DNA from: Rostrohypoxylon terebratum
Taxonomy: Eukaryota; Ascomycota; Sordariomycetes; Xylariales; Hypoxylaceae
Length of the DNA stretch: 64,000 nt
Direction: 5' to 3'
Assembly (NCBI GenBank): GCA_022497145.1
Contig: MU385855.1
Location: 310,001 to 374,000, forward strand
The position numbers and the translations under genes were made by a program. Under the pieces are notes generated by a model that had not been told where the DNA came from, searched no databases, and was given only the letters and a program-made list of their open reading frames with translations. This document shows positions 11,025 through 22,427 of this stretch, one piece after another (within the stretch, counting starts at the first letter, position 1; every line of letters starts with the position of its first letter).

Positions 11025-13021
11025 AAACGACCAATAGGCCAACGCTTATTTCACATTCGTCCTTGGCCTTTTCAGTCTCTAGCATGAGATGAGAACATAA
11101 CAAGGTTATGCATCTTCGTCTTCAGGCTTATTTCATGACTTCCTAGCACAACATTGAGCACGGCGTTCAAAGGAATTTGGTTCCAGGCATTAGGATGATT
11201 CGGGAAAGCCTGTGATATGGTGAAGGACACCTCGGAAGTAACCCTCGAAACCCGTTCATAATGTGAATGAGATAAATGGCTATGTGCGACTCATCAATGC
11301 TGTCATCATGTGTACCAGTACACTGAAAACCATTATTGAGTTACATGAATACAGCACACCTTGACACAAGCCTCTCGGCGAATATTGCATTTGAATCATA
11401 TATCAAGACCAGGAAATACCCCTAATGCCTCGTAGTCTCAAAGAACCGCCTCAACTGAGGTCTTGGGGTCGTGATATTTCTTGTAAAAACCACCGGAATA
11501 ATCAACCATTTCTTGGAATGGGCATTTGTTCCGAACTCTAGAAATTACATGTGGCCAAGCTGAAGGCTGTAGATATAAGGAAACACCAGTTTCAAGACAA
11601 TAGAAAACCAATATTATCCACCAATGCTACTCCTATTTTATATACCTCACAAAGATGTTTCATAGAACAGGTGCCTTAATAGGTTTATGCTGTAGAAATT
11701 GTAGCAATGATCGAAATCCAATCAATGGATACTTCCATTGTTGCCCATCGCTTAGTTTTCATGAGACCATTTAGTCAATACATTTTTCAGCTGAATAGGA
11801 GGAAAGCGAATTCTTAGAAGAATGGCCAAGTGCTCATATTCATTTTAAAACTATTTTGTACGATTCAACGCGAGCTGAAAACCAAAAGACATAGCGCTGT
11901 GCACGGGTGCGCAACCTTAATATTAGACAAAGCCCGGTAAAGTGAGATGACGTCATCCCGATACTTAATTTTGAACTATCAATAAGCGACACGTTATTGT
12001 TTATTGTTAGTGCACAGATACTACGTAGCACGAATCATTGCGGAAATAATGCAGATAATGCAAATAATGCAAATAATAAGAATCCTCAGGAAGGGTAATT
12101 CCGGACATTCACGTGCGAATCCCCTTGTTATGTGTTTGCCTGTTTGCACCGCTTTTCTTTAATAAAGGCTGCTTTCTGCGACGGATGAGGCGGATAAATG
12201 ACGATCGTCATTGGGGGTGGATCGATTGTTAAGTGTGGCTGAAGAGCAGAGCTGCCACAGTTTCCGCCACGAGCACTGCACGAGCTATGACGATTTCGGG
12301 TGGCTCTGTCATTGTTGTAACGAATCAGAGAGTTTACTGTTTTTCAGATCCCTGCGGCCCTGCCAACCCCTGTCGACAACTTAACGTCACATCGGTACAT
12401 AGTAGATCGGTAGTAATAGCGCAAGAAGCTCTTGTCGAATCAAAGCTTGTGGAGGGGTAACTTGATCCAAAACCGACCCAGAATTCGAACGACTTTGACC
12501 ACATTCGTCATCATCACGGTTCCAAGGTTAATTAAATTGATCGGATTCAGTACACTAGTAGAAAGTGCGGTCATCATCCGACCTATTTTTTAGTTTTTAG
12601 GACCAAGTGCCGTTTGATATTCTCAATCTACATCAAATCTCTTTCACCGATCGACGACTATACCCAAGCAATCCGGGATACTTAGGACCTAGGTAAATAC
12701 TACCTAACTACGACCGACCAACTACGACCGACCAACTACGACCTACCAGGTAAGAATTAGTCTCATCAATCCCCATTCAACCTTAACCAACCAACCTATT
12801 AATTCCATTCCTGTCCCCCTTCCCTTTGTATTTGGTTACTTCCTACACTTTTTATGTCCACTGTCCAGACCTTTCCTAACCCATCTCGGAATCTTTGGAT
12901 CTCTGTAGAACTCAACTCATCAACACACACTCGGCATTGCACGACACGCCAATTGTACAACTGACACCCGAAAACTAACAACCATACAAGCAGCCAACAG
13001 CAATCGTCAACAATCGCCATC
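11025..13021. other. 2-kb intergenic stretch
   Basis: Between MHF1 and the MARVEL gene. It contains an AAATAATGC-type tandem (about 12044-12078), a CCTAGG motif (12681-12694) and a 14-bp tandem repeat (12706-12747). The last 300 bp should be promoter and leader of the MARVEL gene. No gene seen. Confidence 0.55.
12706..12747. repeat. 14-bp tandem repeat, three copies
   Basis: AACTACGACCGACC is repeated exactly twice and a third time with one change, in the presumed leader/promoter 275 bp before the MARVEL start codon. Confidence 0.8.
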
Positions 13022-13896
13022 ATGGGCGCAAAGGCGGGTTTCGCGCTTAAGCTGCTGCAGTGGTTCATCCGAGGCATCCAATTCTGCTGCAGCGCCCTCA
13101 TCCTCGCCATATTCTCCTACTTCCTCGCGACCCTCAGCAACCGCAATTTGGCAATTCCCACATGGACTCGCGCCGTTGAGGGTATATCAGGAATCGGTGT
13201 CTTGTACACCCTAATCGGCTTAATGCTCCTGTGCTGTCTCGCCGGCCACCCGTTCACCTCGTTCATCGCCATCGTCTTGGATATCTGCTTCATCGGCGCC
13301 TACATCTACGTCGCCAGCTCCACTAGAGCGGGAGCTAGCAGCTGTACCGGCACCGTTGACACTGTTTTCGGAACCGGAGAGGCCACGAGCTTGATCAATG
13401 ACAAGCATCCGACGTACCGAGAAGCTTGCCAGATGGAGACTGCGTGCTTAGCCGTATCGATAGTTGCGATGTAAGACACCCACCCCTCAATGGCCTTCTT
13501 CAATCCCATCTACGCAATCGCGATGTACTAACTAATCTAAATAGCGTCTTCTTCGTCTTCTCCGCGCTTCTCGAAGTCGTCCTCGTCCGCCACCGACGCA
13601 AGGAACAGCGCTTCGGCCCGAGTCCAGCTAACAACTACACATCGGGCTACGCCAAGCGCCGGGGCCTGCTCGGTCTCTTCCGCAAGAAGCGCCCTGCCGC
13701 ACCCGAGGACAACCCCAACGCTCTGCCCGCTCACGCGCAGCCGAACGAGTTGCGCCAGAGTTACAACACTGAGACTACGGCGGTGGGACCCGAGGCCGCA
13801 GCGTACAACAACAAGTACCAGTACGACGGACAGGTAGCGTACCCCGAGACCGGCACTGCGACTACGCACACCTCCCCGGCTGGCTACCGCTACTAA
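13022..13896 (+). CDS. MARVEL-domain four-helix membrane protein
   Basis: A fungal tetraspan protein of the MARVEL (MAL/synaptophysin-like) fold, a family linked to membrane apposition and eisosome or vesicle functions. Exons 13022-13470 and 13545-13896 give 266 residues. Splicing (GTAAGA donor, ATAG acceptor with a CTAAC branch-like site) rejoins VSIVAIVFFVFSALLEVVL inside the fourth helix. Four hydrophobic segments are visible: about 15-36, 55-77, 79-101 and 142-163. The cytosolic C-terminal 95 residues are polar, with basic RKKRPAAPEDN, a Tyr/Asn-rich stretch and a Gly-Tyr-Arg-Tyr end. The start is the first ATG of the frame. Function beyond the fold is unknown. Confidence 0.88.
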
Positions 13897-14444
13897 GCAG
13901 CTCGGACCTTAGGACGTATGCATGGGACCATTAACGAGGACGGGCATGAACACGGTGAGGTTTACCCAAGGGAACCTCGTATGAAGCAGATTCGAATTGG
14001 AAGTGTTACCCCGCAGGGGTTTAACATATGGGATGATTGTTCCTCGCTGCTTCACGGAGATCAGAATGAGATTTTTTGCTAGGCACAGTTTGATGGCATG
14101 TGGTTGTTCATGATAATTCCACTGTCACAAAGTTGGGACCATGTACATAATGTGGATGGCCATTGGCGAACCCCTGGATTTCGGGGTCATGACTGGGAAC
14201 TCTGTAGTTATGTCAGATGAATCAACACGATATTTGCATTCGTGATATACCCCATGTCAAGCGTCGGATAGAAGTGATCAAATATCGGGAATTCGTAGGA
14301 GACATAAGCGTGGTCGTAGCACGAGAACAACGTCGGAACCTGGCACTCACATCACACTCATGTATCGAAGACAGCAATGCTCATTAACGTCCATTATTTT
14401 ATTTTATTTTACTCTATTTTTCATTTTTACCCAACCCACCCCAT
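13897..14444. other. Tail-to-tail spacer MARVEL gene / HIS3
   Basis: 548 bp holding the 3' ends of two converging genes. An AT-rich tract at about 14393-14430 abuts the HIS3 stop codon. No gene seen. Confidence 0.55.
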
Positions 14445-15220
14445 CTACACGCTCAAAGTCCCCTTCGTACTAGGCACCTCGCCCTCCTTCCCAGGCACCC
14501 TACTCGTCGCCTGGCGCACCGCGACCGCAAGCGCCTTGAACGCGCTCTCAGCGCGATGGTGGTCGTTCTCGCCCCTTATGCAGTCCACGTGCATGGTGAC
14601 GCGCGCGGCCTGCGCGAAGCTCTGCAGGCAATGCGGGATCATCTCGCAGCTCAGGTCGCCAATCTTCTCGCGCTTGAGGCCGAGATCGATGACGCTGTAG
14701 GGGCGGTTCGAGAGGTCGACGACGGCGCGGGACAGGGCTTCGTCGAGCGGCGCGTAGGCAGAGCCGAAGCGCGCGAGGCCCGTCGCGCTGCCGAGCGCGG
14801 TGGCGAAGGTGTAGCCTAGCGCTATGCAGCAGTCCTCGGCGGTGTGGTGGTCGTCGACTTTTTTTGCGGCATGTCTCGTCAGCTCCTCATGTCTGGGGGT
14901 GTGATGGATGGATGGATGGGGCGGGCGCGGGGCGGGCGCGTACTGTGCAGGTCGCCTTTGCAGGCTAGAGCCAGACTCCAGCCGGCGTGCTTGGCTAGGG
15001 CATGCAGCATGTGGTCGAGGAAGCCGATGCCTGTGTTCACGCTGATGGTTTGCGACTTGCTCGACTGGCTGGCATGCCCCTCGGCGACGGAGGCTAGCAG
15101 GCGGGCGTCGGTGTCTGGGGGGAAGTCCCCGCCGTCGAGGTTCAGGGCTAGTTGGATCTTGGTCTCGTTTGTGTCGCGAGCGAGTGCCGCCCACCGCTGG
15201 CTGGGTTTTTCTGAGCCCAT
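14445..15220 (-). CDS. HIS3: Imidazoleglycerol-phosphate dehydratase
   Basis: Catalyses the sixth step of histidine biosynthesis, dehydration of imidazole glycerol phosphate to imidazole acetol phosphate, with Mn2+. Exons 15220-14944 and 14857-14445 (86 bp intron with an A-rich end) give 229 residues, normal for a fungal monofunctional enzyme. Metal-binding motifs are intact: GIGFLDHMLHALAKHAGW, DLHIDDHHTAEDCCIALG (rebuilt across the intron), and later MHVDCIRGENDHHRAESAFKAL. The start at 15220 is chosen because family proteins begin shortly before TNETKIQLALNLDGG; an open frame upstream to 15274 would add 18 unlikely residues. The gene is GC-rich. It is divergent from LOC1 and shares 378 bp of promoter. 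Confidence 0.97.
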
Positions 15221-15598
15221 TTTCGAGGGACTTTGGTAGTAGATCCTTCCAAATGAATTTTCGAGAATAATCAAAGTATGACCGTTTAGCTGAACGGGAA
15301 CGGGACGTAAACCTTAATCAACATTTTTTGATAGGCCGAGCATCGGTTTAGATGCAAGGAAAAAAAGCTACTGCGGACGATTGACCAACCAGGACAAAGC
15401 AAATTACTACATTTGGTGTAACAGGCTCATGGTGCCCCACCTTTGGACCAGCCCCCTCTATCGATACTCTCGATAACATCCATGATAAGGGAAAGGTTCC
15501 CAAAAATATTTCTGCTCCAGAACTTTACCACAGCGAACTCCAAGTAATAACATCGATTTCTTCAAGTTGCTTCTCGTCGCAACTCCACACAACTCACA
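15221..15598. other. Bidirectional promoter region HIS3 / LOC1
   Basis: A 378 bp spacer between two divergent biosynthetic/growth genes. I looked for a Gcn4/Cpc1 site of the TGACTCA type and did not see one. Confidence 0.55.
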
Positions 15599-16270
15599 AT
15601 GGCGCCGTCGCGAACAAAAACCGTTAAGAACAAGCATGCGGCGAACAAGTCTGGCATCAGCTCTAGTAAATCATCAAAGGGGGGTCCGTCAGATGGCGTG
15701 AGCAAGTCGAAACGGAAAGGACCCGTTCTTTCCAAGCAGGTGAAAGGCAAATCTCTCGCCGATTTGATCAAAAAGAAAAAGAAAAAGATCTACACAGAGA
15801 AGGAACTCGGAATTCCAGAGTTAAACATGGTGACGCCCGTTGGAGTTATGAAACCCAAGGGAAAGAAGAAGGGCAAGGTCTTCGTGGACGATAAGGTATG
15901 GCTACCAATTTAAAAATAGAAGAGCACCTGCATTTTGCGCAATTCGAAGTTCTAACATATGTCGCTGTGATAATAGGAGAGCATGAACACCATCCTCGCT
16001 CTCGTTCAAGCAGATAAAGAAGGAGAAATCGAGTCGAAGATGATCAAGGCTCGACAATTGGAGGAGATCCGAGAGGCACGAAGGGTCGAGGCGGAAAAGA
16101 AGGAAGAGGAGAAGAAGGCGAAGCTGGACCAGACCAAGGAATCGCTCAGGAAAAAGAGGAAGCGAACTAAGCAACCCTACGAAGATGCCGACGATGCTGT
16201 GATCAAAGACGCTACCACCTCCGGAACGAAGGCTACGAAGTCGAAAAAGAAGAGGGTGTCGTTCGCTTAG
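15599..16270 (+). CDS. LOC1: Loc1-type 60S ribosomal subunit assembly / mRNA localisation protein
   Basis: A nucleolar RNA-binding protein of the Loc1 family, which in yeast promotes 60S assembly and ASH1 mRNA localisation. Exons 15599-15895 and 15977-16270 give 196 residues. The protein is extremely basic: a Lys/Ser-rich head, SLADLIKKKKKKIYTEKELGIPELN, then a GVMKPKGKKKGKVFVDDK segment. The second exon encodes a charged helix (about 100-165) of EEIREARRVEAEKKEEEKKAK type and a Lys-rich end KSKKKRVSFA. The length and the LADLIKKK...YTEKELGIPELN block match fungal Loc1. Basic low-complexity sequence limits certainty about function. Confidence 0.85.
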
Positions 16271-19200
16271 GGCCGAGGAGAGTCAGATCCATATGAGTTT
16301 TAACATCAAAGTGTGGCGTTTTGGCGTTGGTTCGGGTTGCTCCCGAGAAAATTCGACCTCTCGTAGATGAGATTAGCATCAAGGCATTTTCGTGATACCC
16401 TGAAGACAAAGTTGACCTTACCTAGTATTTATCCTCAATGCATGAATCGATGTGCGAGATGGCTTGTCCTATGCGTCATCAACTTAATCCATGCTAGATT
16501 TTGTGCTACCCGATGATGTGTTATATTGTATGACTGACTCTAAGGGGTTAATAAACTACAGGTGTTTGGGAATCTAAAATTTCCGTTCATTACACGGTTC
16601 TAGGATTGCTCTCTCATCTATGGAGTCTCACGCCCACACCGTACATGATACATTTCTATAATTCAAGGCTTCCAAAAGATGTTCAATTCAAACACGTCTT
16701 TCCCCTGAGAGCCGTATGTCTTTTGAATCACTTCAGTCATCTCTTCCCTCAGGAATTTCATATATAGGTACCTATAATCGTCACCAACGGTACCGGTCAC
16801 CAATTACAATGAAACGCGTTTCCCTTTATTCATACGACGATATGACACGCTCCATGTAGACATTCGTTGTGTTCAATGGATTCTAGGGAATGTCAAGCTA
16901 CGGTAGGTATCGTGCTCTGTTTTCTCGACATGGTTGTAATACTAGGTAGGCAACCTAGAGAGTTAAAGCTCCTAAGATGATATGAGATATGCGTATGAAA
17001 GCTAGTCAGCTCCCGTATCTTCGCGCTGGTGTTTCCTTTTCTGTTATGGGATTTTGGAATCGCACAAGATAAATTGGATGCCGCATCAATTTCGTGCCCT
17101 ATATGGTGTAGGCCATTCCCTTAATCCCATGTCTCTCTCTTCAAAGAATAAGCTGCTGATTTATGTTGTAATAATTATGGATTATAGCGAGGCATTCGAA
17201 ACCTTCTGCATAGTCAACGCCCTCTCGGAGGCCGACGAGAATTCGGTAGGTACAGACGTCTTCTTGACCTTACTCATATGAAATATTCGGCAAATTCTAA
17301 TTCATACTATTAGACAATGATGCTACCCTCTACGAATGAATAGGCAGACTGACGGTCAGCGTTTAATGGAGGCGTGTTGATAACATTGAGATTCATACGG
17401 ATTAGGAGAAAGGATTGCCTAAATTTTGATGAAAACAGGACCTGCCTTGACATAACATAGCCATTGGGAGACGAATGAAGGAGGACACATCGCAAGCGAG
17501 CCGTCAGTGGTTTAGGAAGAAATGACTGATCGAAGAACAGGGGAGATAAGCACACTTCGCATACGACAAAGACCAGGACACAACCTAGAGCTCAGCCTAC
17601 GTTGGCTACCGAAGAGATCAACATGGATCAGGAGCCAGTAGATATATTATAAATTTTCATGTAGGAAGTCTGTTGGGCCGTGGTGAAGTAGAATGCAAAG
17701 AATTGGATTGAATTGGTCTAGAGTTACAGCCCTGGAGGCAGATATCAGAAAGGCCACCTATAAACCGGCGAAGGAGAGGCATGGCCTATTGGAAACACAA
17801 GCTTCTAGCTTCGTGCCCTAGGGCAGCGAGTTCGACCGGAATCTTTTCAAGCCAGTGTCGACATTGAGGAATAGAACTGCGGAAACTGACTTTCACTTTG
17901 ATGAACTGATTTTTATGTGGTGATACCAGATACTCGGGTTTAAACCATAGAGCTTCCCTTTTCAATTGGTTTTTTATTATCTCAAAAGAAATTTAGGAGG
18001 AATTACAACAAGGATACAGCTAGTACGATAAAATTATGAGATCCATTTGCTTACATATTTATAGCGTTACTAGTGATCCTTCTTCAACTTCAAAGTCATC
18101 ACAAATCCTTTGCCTTACTATTCTATTGTCTAGCCATGTTTGTTGTCGCTAATGCTTCTCAATGGTGTAAACTAGGGCAATGAGCTTGTTTGTCTCTGAT
18201 GTGGGTTCTGTTTTCTTAGCCAGGAATAACATGGGTTAGGTTTCTTCCAGAAGAGGCTCACGCGTTGCTGTGAAGCTAGAAGTTAGAGCACCACGATGAT
18301 CCACGATGGTACGCGTACCTATCGTATGCGGGCTGGTGAAAAACTAGGATATAGGCCGAAGCTAACCACTAGTGAGATCTTGGCCTGGAGCTTTGATGTG
18401 TTAGGTACATTGCATTAGCAGAAAAATATCTAGAGCTTCGACTTCGTGCAGACGAAAATAATCTGGATTTATATTTTTTTCGGATTCTAAATCGTAGTAA
18501 TTAGCTGCAGTTCTAAAGATCAAAGTAACTAATTTCTTTTCATACAGACGATAATTTCTTACCGATTATGACGCAATCTCTCGAGGAGGATGGGTGATGG
18601 TACTAGAATTGGTTCAGATGGTTCAGTACCCAGGGACTGCGCGTGAGCATCCGCAATATAAATGAGGCGGCCAGGATGGCCCACCCATCGTCTCGGAGGT
18701 CCTGATTCTAATTAGTAGTGGTATTATTAGGTCGGGAGGTTCGACCGATCTAGCTAGTTGGGTAATAGTAGAGTTACATAGGAGATCAAGACCTTGATCT
18801 TTCAACAACAACAACAACAACAAAACCGGGCGGTAGACGCAGACGAACTTGAAATCTCGACCGTAGTCGGCGAGAATTATACTATGTAGATCAAAGAATT
18901 CCTTATTGCAACCGTAAACTTGATCCCAACCATGGTGTGATAAACCCAACCCAGATTATCTGCCCACATAGAGAAATCAATCAATCTGAATCGCGTGGCT
19001 CTCCAGTAGATCTGCAATATCTGCAATAGGCACATGCACCGAGGGAATACGAGCTACTCTACAGCCACCCATAGGCTATCCAAGACACAACGGGGACAAG
19101 TGGTATTATGCAAGAGATATCTTACCTGCCTTAGCTACCCGTGCCTAACCTCGAGTGGGCTTGTGTGGGATTTAGCTGATATCTTATTGCAGTTCCGACT

Positions 19201-20597
19201 TCGTGTTCCGTGTTCCTGCATATGTCGTTTAGAGGCTAGGTAGACCTGGATTGGAGGTGTTTTTGGCGTTTTTTTTTCTTTTTTTTTCATTTTATTTTAG
19301 GTATTGTGTCTTAGATTTTGTTCGCGTCAGCGTCTCTAATAATACAATACTAACAGCCAATACTAATGCTAATAGGCAATAAAAACAATAAGACATGCAT
19401 ATACACATATACATATACATAAACAGCACAGGCAGCGTAAAATACATAGTAGAATATGAGAACAGAATTGTCACTTGTCCAAATAATAATAGGGGTTTCA
19501 TAAACCTGGACTACTCTTTAGGGGATAGGGAAATGGGGACAGGAAGAAATATCAGGAGTGGTGATGATAATGAAGAAGGATAACGAGGATAGCAAGTGAT
19601 GGCCGAATGTTTGCAAAGAAATTCCCCGTGTCCCTGGCCAATTATAGGTGGTCCTGTCATGTCCCTGGCAGTAACTTTTTCATATGATTGGCTCGTATGT
19701 TTATGGCCCCCTTGTCAGAGGGACAACGCTCAACCGAAGCGAAATGAGCAGAAACACCCATCTAGCAAGCCATCGTCCATTTACAGCGAGACAAAGACCC
19801 CCCAAAGGCACCCCAAGCAGCCCAAGCACCCCAAGTCTAGGACCGTACGCCATAATAAGTCCATATTCGAGTTGCCCGGTAAAGCTAACGATGGTTGGGG
19901 GGTGTCCACTGTTAAGAAGCATCTCATTTTAATTTTTGGTCGGCAAACATATTATCGAAACGCAGCCGTCTCCAGGTCTCAATTAATTTCTTTTTCCCTC
20001 TCTTTTTACTCCTTTACCTCATCCTCCTACTTCCTCCCTAACCGTCGAGTCGACCGTTCGTCGCTCTGGTGTCGATGATTCGGTTCCAGCCTATCACGCC
20101 AACGATGAGGACCCGGTAACGATCAGAAGGGCTATAACAGAAGAGATTGAAGAAGAAGCAGCCGCAGTAGTAGTAGTAGTAGTTGAAGGATTCGAAAAAA
20201 AGAGGAAAAGAAAAGCAAAGCATTACAAGGGGACGATAATAATACGATAATGATGGGATACTGAATACTACACTGGACGATCTTCAACTTAACTTTACGT
20301 ATACACTCATTCTGTTTATCAGTTTACCATTTTCGACCTGCTAGTCAGCAGTCAGCCAGTCTCTAGCCAGCAACCAGAAATCCAGCAAGCAAGCAAGCAA
20401 ACAAGAAAGCAGAAAGAAGGAAGAAAGCCGGACGAGTCAAGAAACGCACCGCGCGCCTCCGATCCCGTCAGCGAATCCGACTCGACCTTCTCGACCTAAA
20501 AAAACTAAGACTACCTAGTTGTATTCTAGTACAAGCTTACACGCAACGCAACGCAACTTGGAAAGCTCGTATTTCTCCATTTTCACCGCCACGCGCG
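16271..20597. other. 4.3-kb stretch without a supported gene
   Basis: It holds a (CAA)n microsatellite (18803-18824), T-rich runs near 19270-19290, an ACATAT-type run near 19395-19425, and an AGT run near 20166-20182. The last 500 bp (purine/AGCAAGC-rich) is probably promoter and leader of the gene at 20598. A 160-codon plus frame at 19596-20078 starts at a non-ATG codon, has no features and overlaps low-complexity DNA. Confidence 0.5.
18803..18824. repeat. (CAA)n microsatellite
   Basis: About seven CAA triplets in gene-free DNA. Confidence 0.85.
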
Positions 20598-22427
20598 ATG
20601 ACAACCCCAGTCTCGGGGTCTTCACTCCCTCAGGCCCGAGACGTACATCAACACAATCATTTTCACAACTCCAGAGACAGCCACAGCCGTCATTACCAAC
20701 ACACCCACCATAACCACCACGCTCGTTCTCAAAACAGGAATAGCAACAGCAATAGCAACGTCAACGTTAATAACGATAACGTTAATGTCAACGTCAACTC
20801 CAACGCCAATACCGAAACCGATACCTATTCTGGTAAAAGGGGCCACAAACGCACTGATTCGGATGAACCCACTATTATCGTCGAGACAATTTCCGTTCTT
20901 CAGATAATCGATTCGTCTGGTGCGACCGTTACTCTTCAGACCCTTACGCCCTCGGGAGGTTTTACGCCAGCGACTACGATCAATCCTGGATCCGACACAA
21001 GTACCGTCGACCCGTCCACTGAGTCTGTAGCTGCTCTAAGTTTACCTTCTATCTCGACAGCAACTAGCGACGATGCAGGCGCCGATAGTTCGTCGACAAC
21101 TTCCACTTCAACGATAGACCCGACCGTAACACCGTCGGAGTCTTCGATGCCTACTTCGTTTCCCACATTATCTTATTCGCCTTTGACGTCCACTCCTTTA
21201 TCAGGCTCTTCCGTTTTTCCTTCCTTGACTGGCGTGACTAATACAACCCAAGGTCCGTCCTCTTCATCCTCATTTGCATTTGCATCATCATCTTCTTCTT
21301 CGTCTTCAGTTTCCCAATCCCTGTCCCAATCCCCGTCTTCGTTTGCTATTCCCGCTACGTCGCTCTCAATATCTAACTTACCCGAAGCATCATCGTTGTC
21401 ATCGACCTCGATTTCTTCCAACAGCACTTCTTCCACTTCAACAACTTCAATTCTTCCCTTCTCCGCAGAAAGTATCGATAGCTCTGCTACATCGTCGCCA
21501 GTATTGTCTAGTAGTAGTAGTAGTAGTAGTTTACTTTCTTCTAATTCTTCGTCCCCGATTTCGGTAACGACTACGACAAGCTCCGGTTCCAGCTCCGCAT
21601 CGATTACCTCCGAATCATCCGTGTTTGCATCCTCTACAGGCTCAGGTGGCGATGGCGTAGGTCTAGGTGGCAATGTGCAACCATCCTCTTCGAGCACGTC
21701 GACCGCCGACGGCGCTTCAGGCTCGTCTTCCAGCGGGCCTGGTGCAGCCACGGTCGCGGGCAGCGTGCTAGGAGGTGTGGCTGCACTCGCAGCTATCCTG
21801 ATCCTAGCACTCTATCTCCTGCGATGGAAGAAGCGCCAGAACACCAAACAACTCATGCGAGGATCTGGTAGCGAACGGGGTCCCGGCGGTGCGTTGGTTG
21901 AAAATTCAGGGCCCGCCGGCGGAGGAAACAGCGGTGCTATGTCGGAAACACGACGACGCTCGATTCCCTTCGCCATCCCCGCTGCCTTTGCCAGCTTGAC
22001 CGGTCACAAGCGGAATTCCGGACGTAGCGGTGCCTCGTCGGATGGTGGCGAGCGAGGGTTTTCTAAGGTATCCGGTAGGAAGTTGCCTCCGGTCATACAA
22101 TTCGGAGGGGATGGCTACTCGGATCCCCGAGATACCATGATGAGCGACCAGTCGATAGAGTACCGGGACTCGCAAGCTTTCCCCGGAGTAGCCAACGCGG
22201 GACCGACTAGGCTAGCCCTTGGTGCCCCGATGCGGCCGGATAGCGGTATCCCTGTTTACAACCCTGGGCCGGCCCGGACACCCATCACGGAGCAAGCTCC
22301 CATAACGCCCCCAGACACGTCGCCCCTCGAGCCCCCTCCCAGAGATCCGCTCGGACCGTCTCGCCCTTCTCAGGACGGTTCCAACCGGTCCCATGTTTCG
22401 GTCTCCCGGTTCACCGAGGTGTTATGA
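20598..22427 (+). CDS. Ser/Thr-rich single-pass membrane protein (Mid2/Skg6-like architecture)
   Basis: An intron-free 609-residue protein resembling fungal cell-surface sensors or bud-site proteins in layout. The N-terminus (1-70) is His/Asn-rich with NVNVN-type repeats. Residues about 95-380 are Ser/Thr-rich (likely O-mannosylated), including a polyserine run encoded by (AGT)n near 21512-21530. A single membrane helix follows (about 384-407, TVAGSVLGGVAALAAILILALYLL) and then basic RWKKRQ, which argues for Nout-Cin. The cytosolic tail (about 200 residues) is Pro/Gly-rich and ends in VSRFTEVL. Odd point: no signal peptide at the chosen start, although LPQARDVHQHNH looks like a mature N-terminus. 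An upstream signal exon may exist, but I could not find one. Assignment rests on architecture only. Confidence 0.72.
   Translation: MTTPVSGSSLPQARDVHQHNHFHNSRDSHSRHYQHTHHNHHARSQNRNSNSNSNVNVNNDNVNVNVNSNANTETDTYSGKRGHKRTDSDEPTIIVETISVLQIIDSSGATVTLQTLTPSGGFTPATTINPGSDTSTVDPSTESVAALSLPSISTATSDDAGADSSSTTSTSTIDPTVTPSESSMPTSFPTLSYSPLTSTPLSGSSVFPSLTGVTNTTQGPSSSSSFAFASSSSSSSSVSQSLSQSPSSFAIPATSLSISNLPEASSLSSTSISSNSTSSTSTTSILPFSAESIDSSATSSPVLSSSSSSSSLLSSNSSSPISVTTTTSSGSSSASITSESSVFASSTGSGGDGVGLGGNVQPSSSSTSTADGASGSSSSGPGAATVAGSVLGGVAALAAILILALYLLRWKKRQNTKQLMRGSGSERGPGGALVENSGPAGGGNSGAMSETRRRSIPFAIPAAFASLTGHKRNSGRSGASSDGGERGFSKVSGRKLPPVIQFGGDGYSDPRDTMMSDQSIEYRDSQAFPGVANAGPTRLALGAPMRPDSGIPVYNPGPARTPITEQAPITPPDTSPLEPPPRDPLGPSRPSQDGSNRSHVSVSRFTEVL

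Noticed and set aside
14445..15194. Long second minus frame (249 codons) running through the HIS3 intron
   Set aside because: Its first part is GC-rich sequence in the wrong frame over HIS3 exon 1; splicing at 14858-14943 gives the conserved HIS3 protein instead.
19596..20078. 160-codon plus-strand open frame upstream of the Ser/Thr-rich gene
   Set aside because: It begins at a non-ATG codon, passes through CACCCCAAG-type repeats, and shows no recognisable feature.
21173..21751. 192-codon minus frame opposite the Ser/Thr-rich gene
   Set aside because: An acidic low-complexity shadow of Ser codons on the plus strand.
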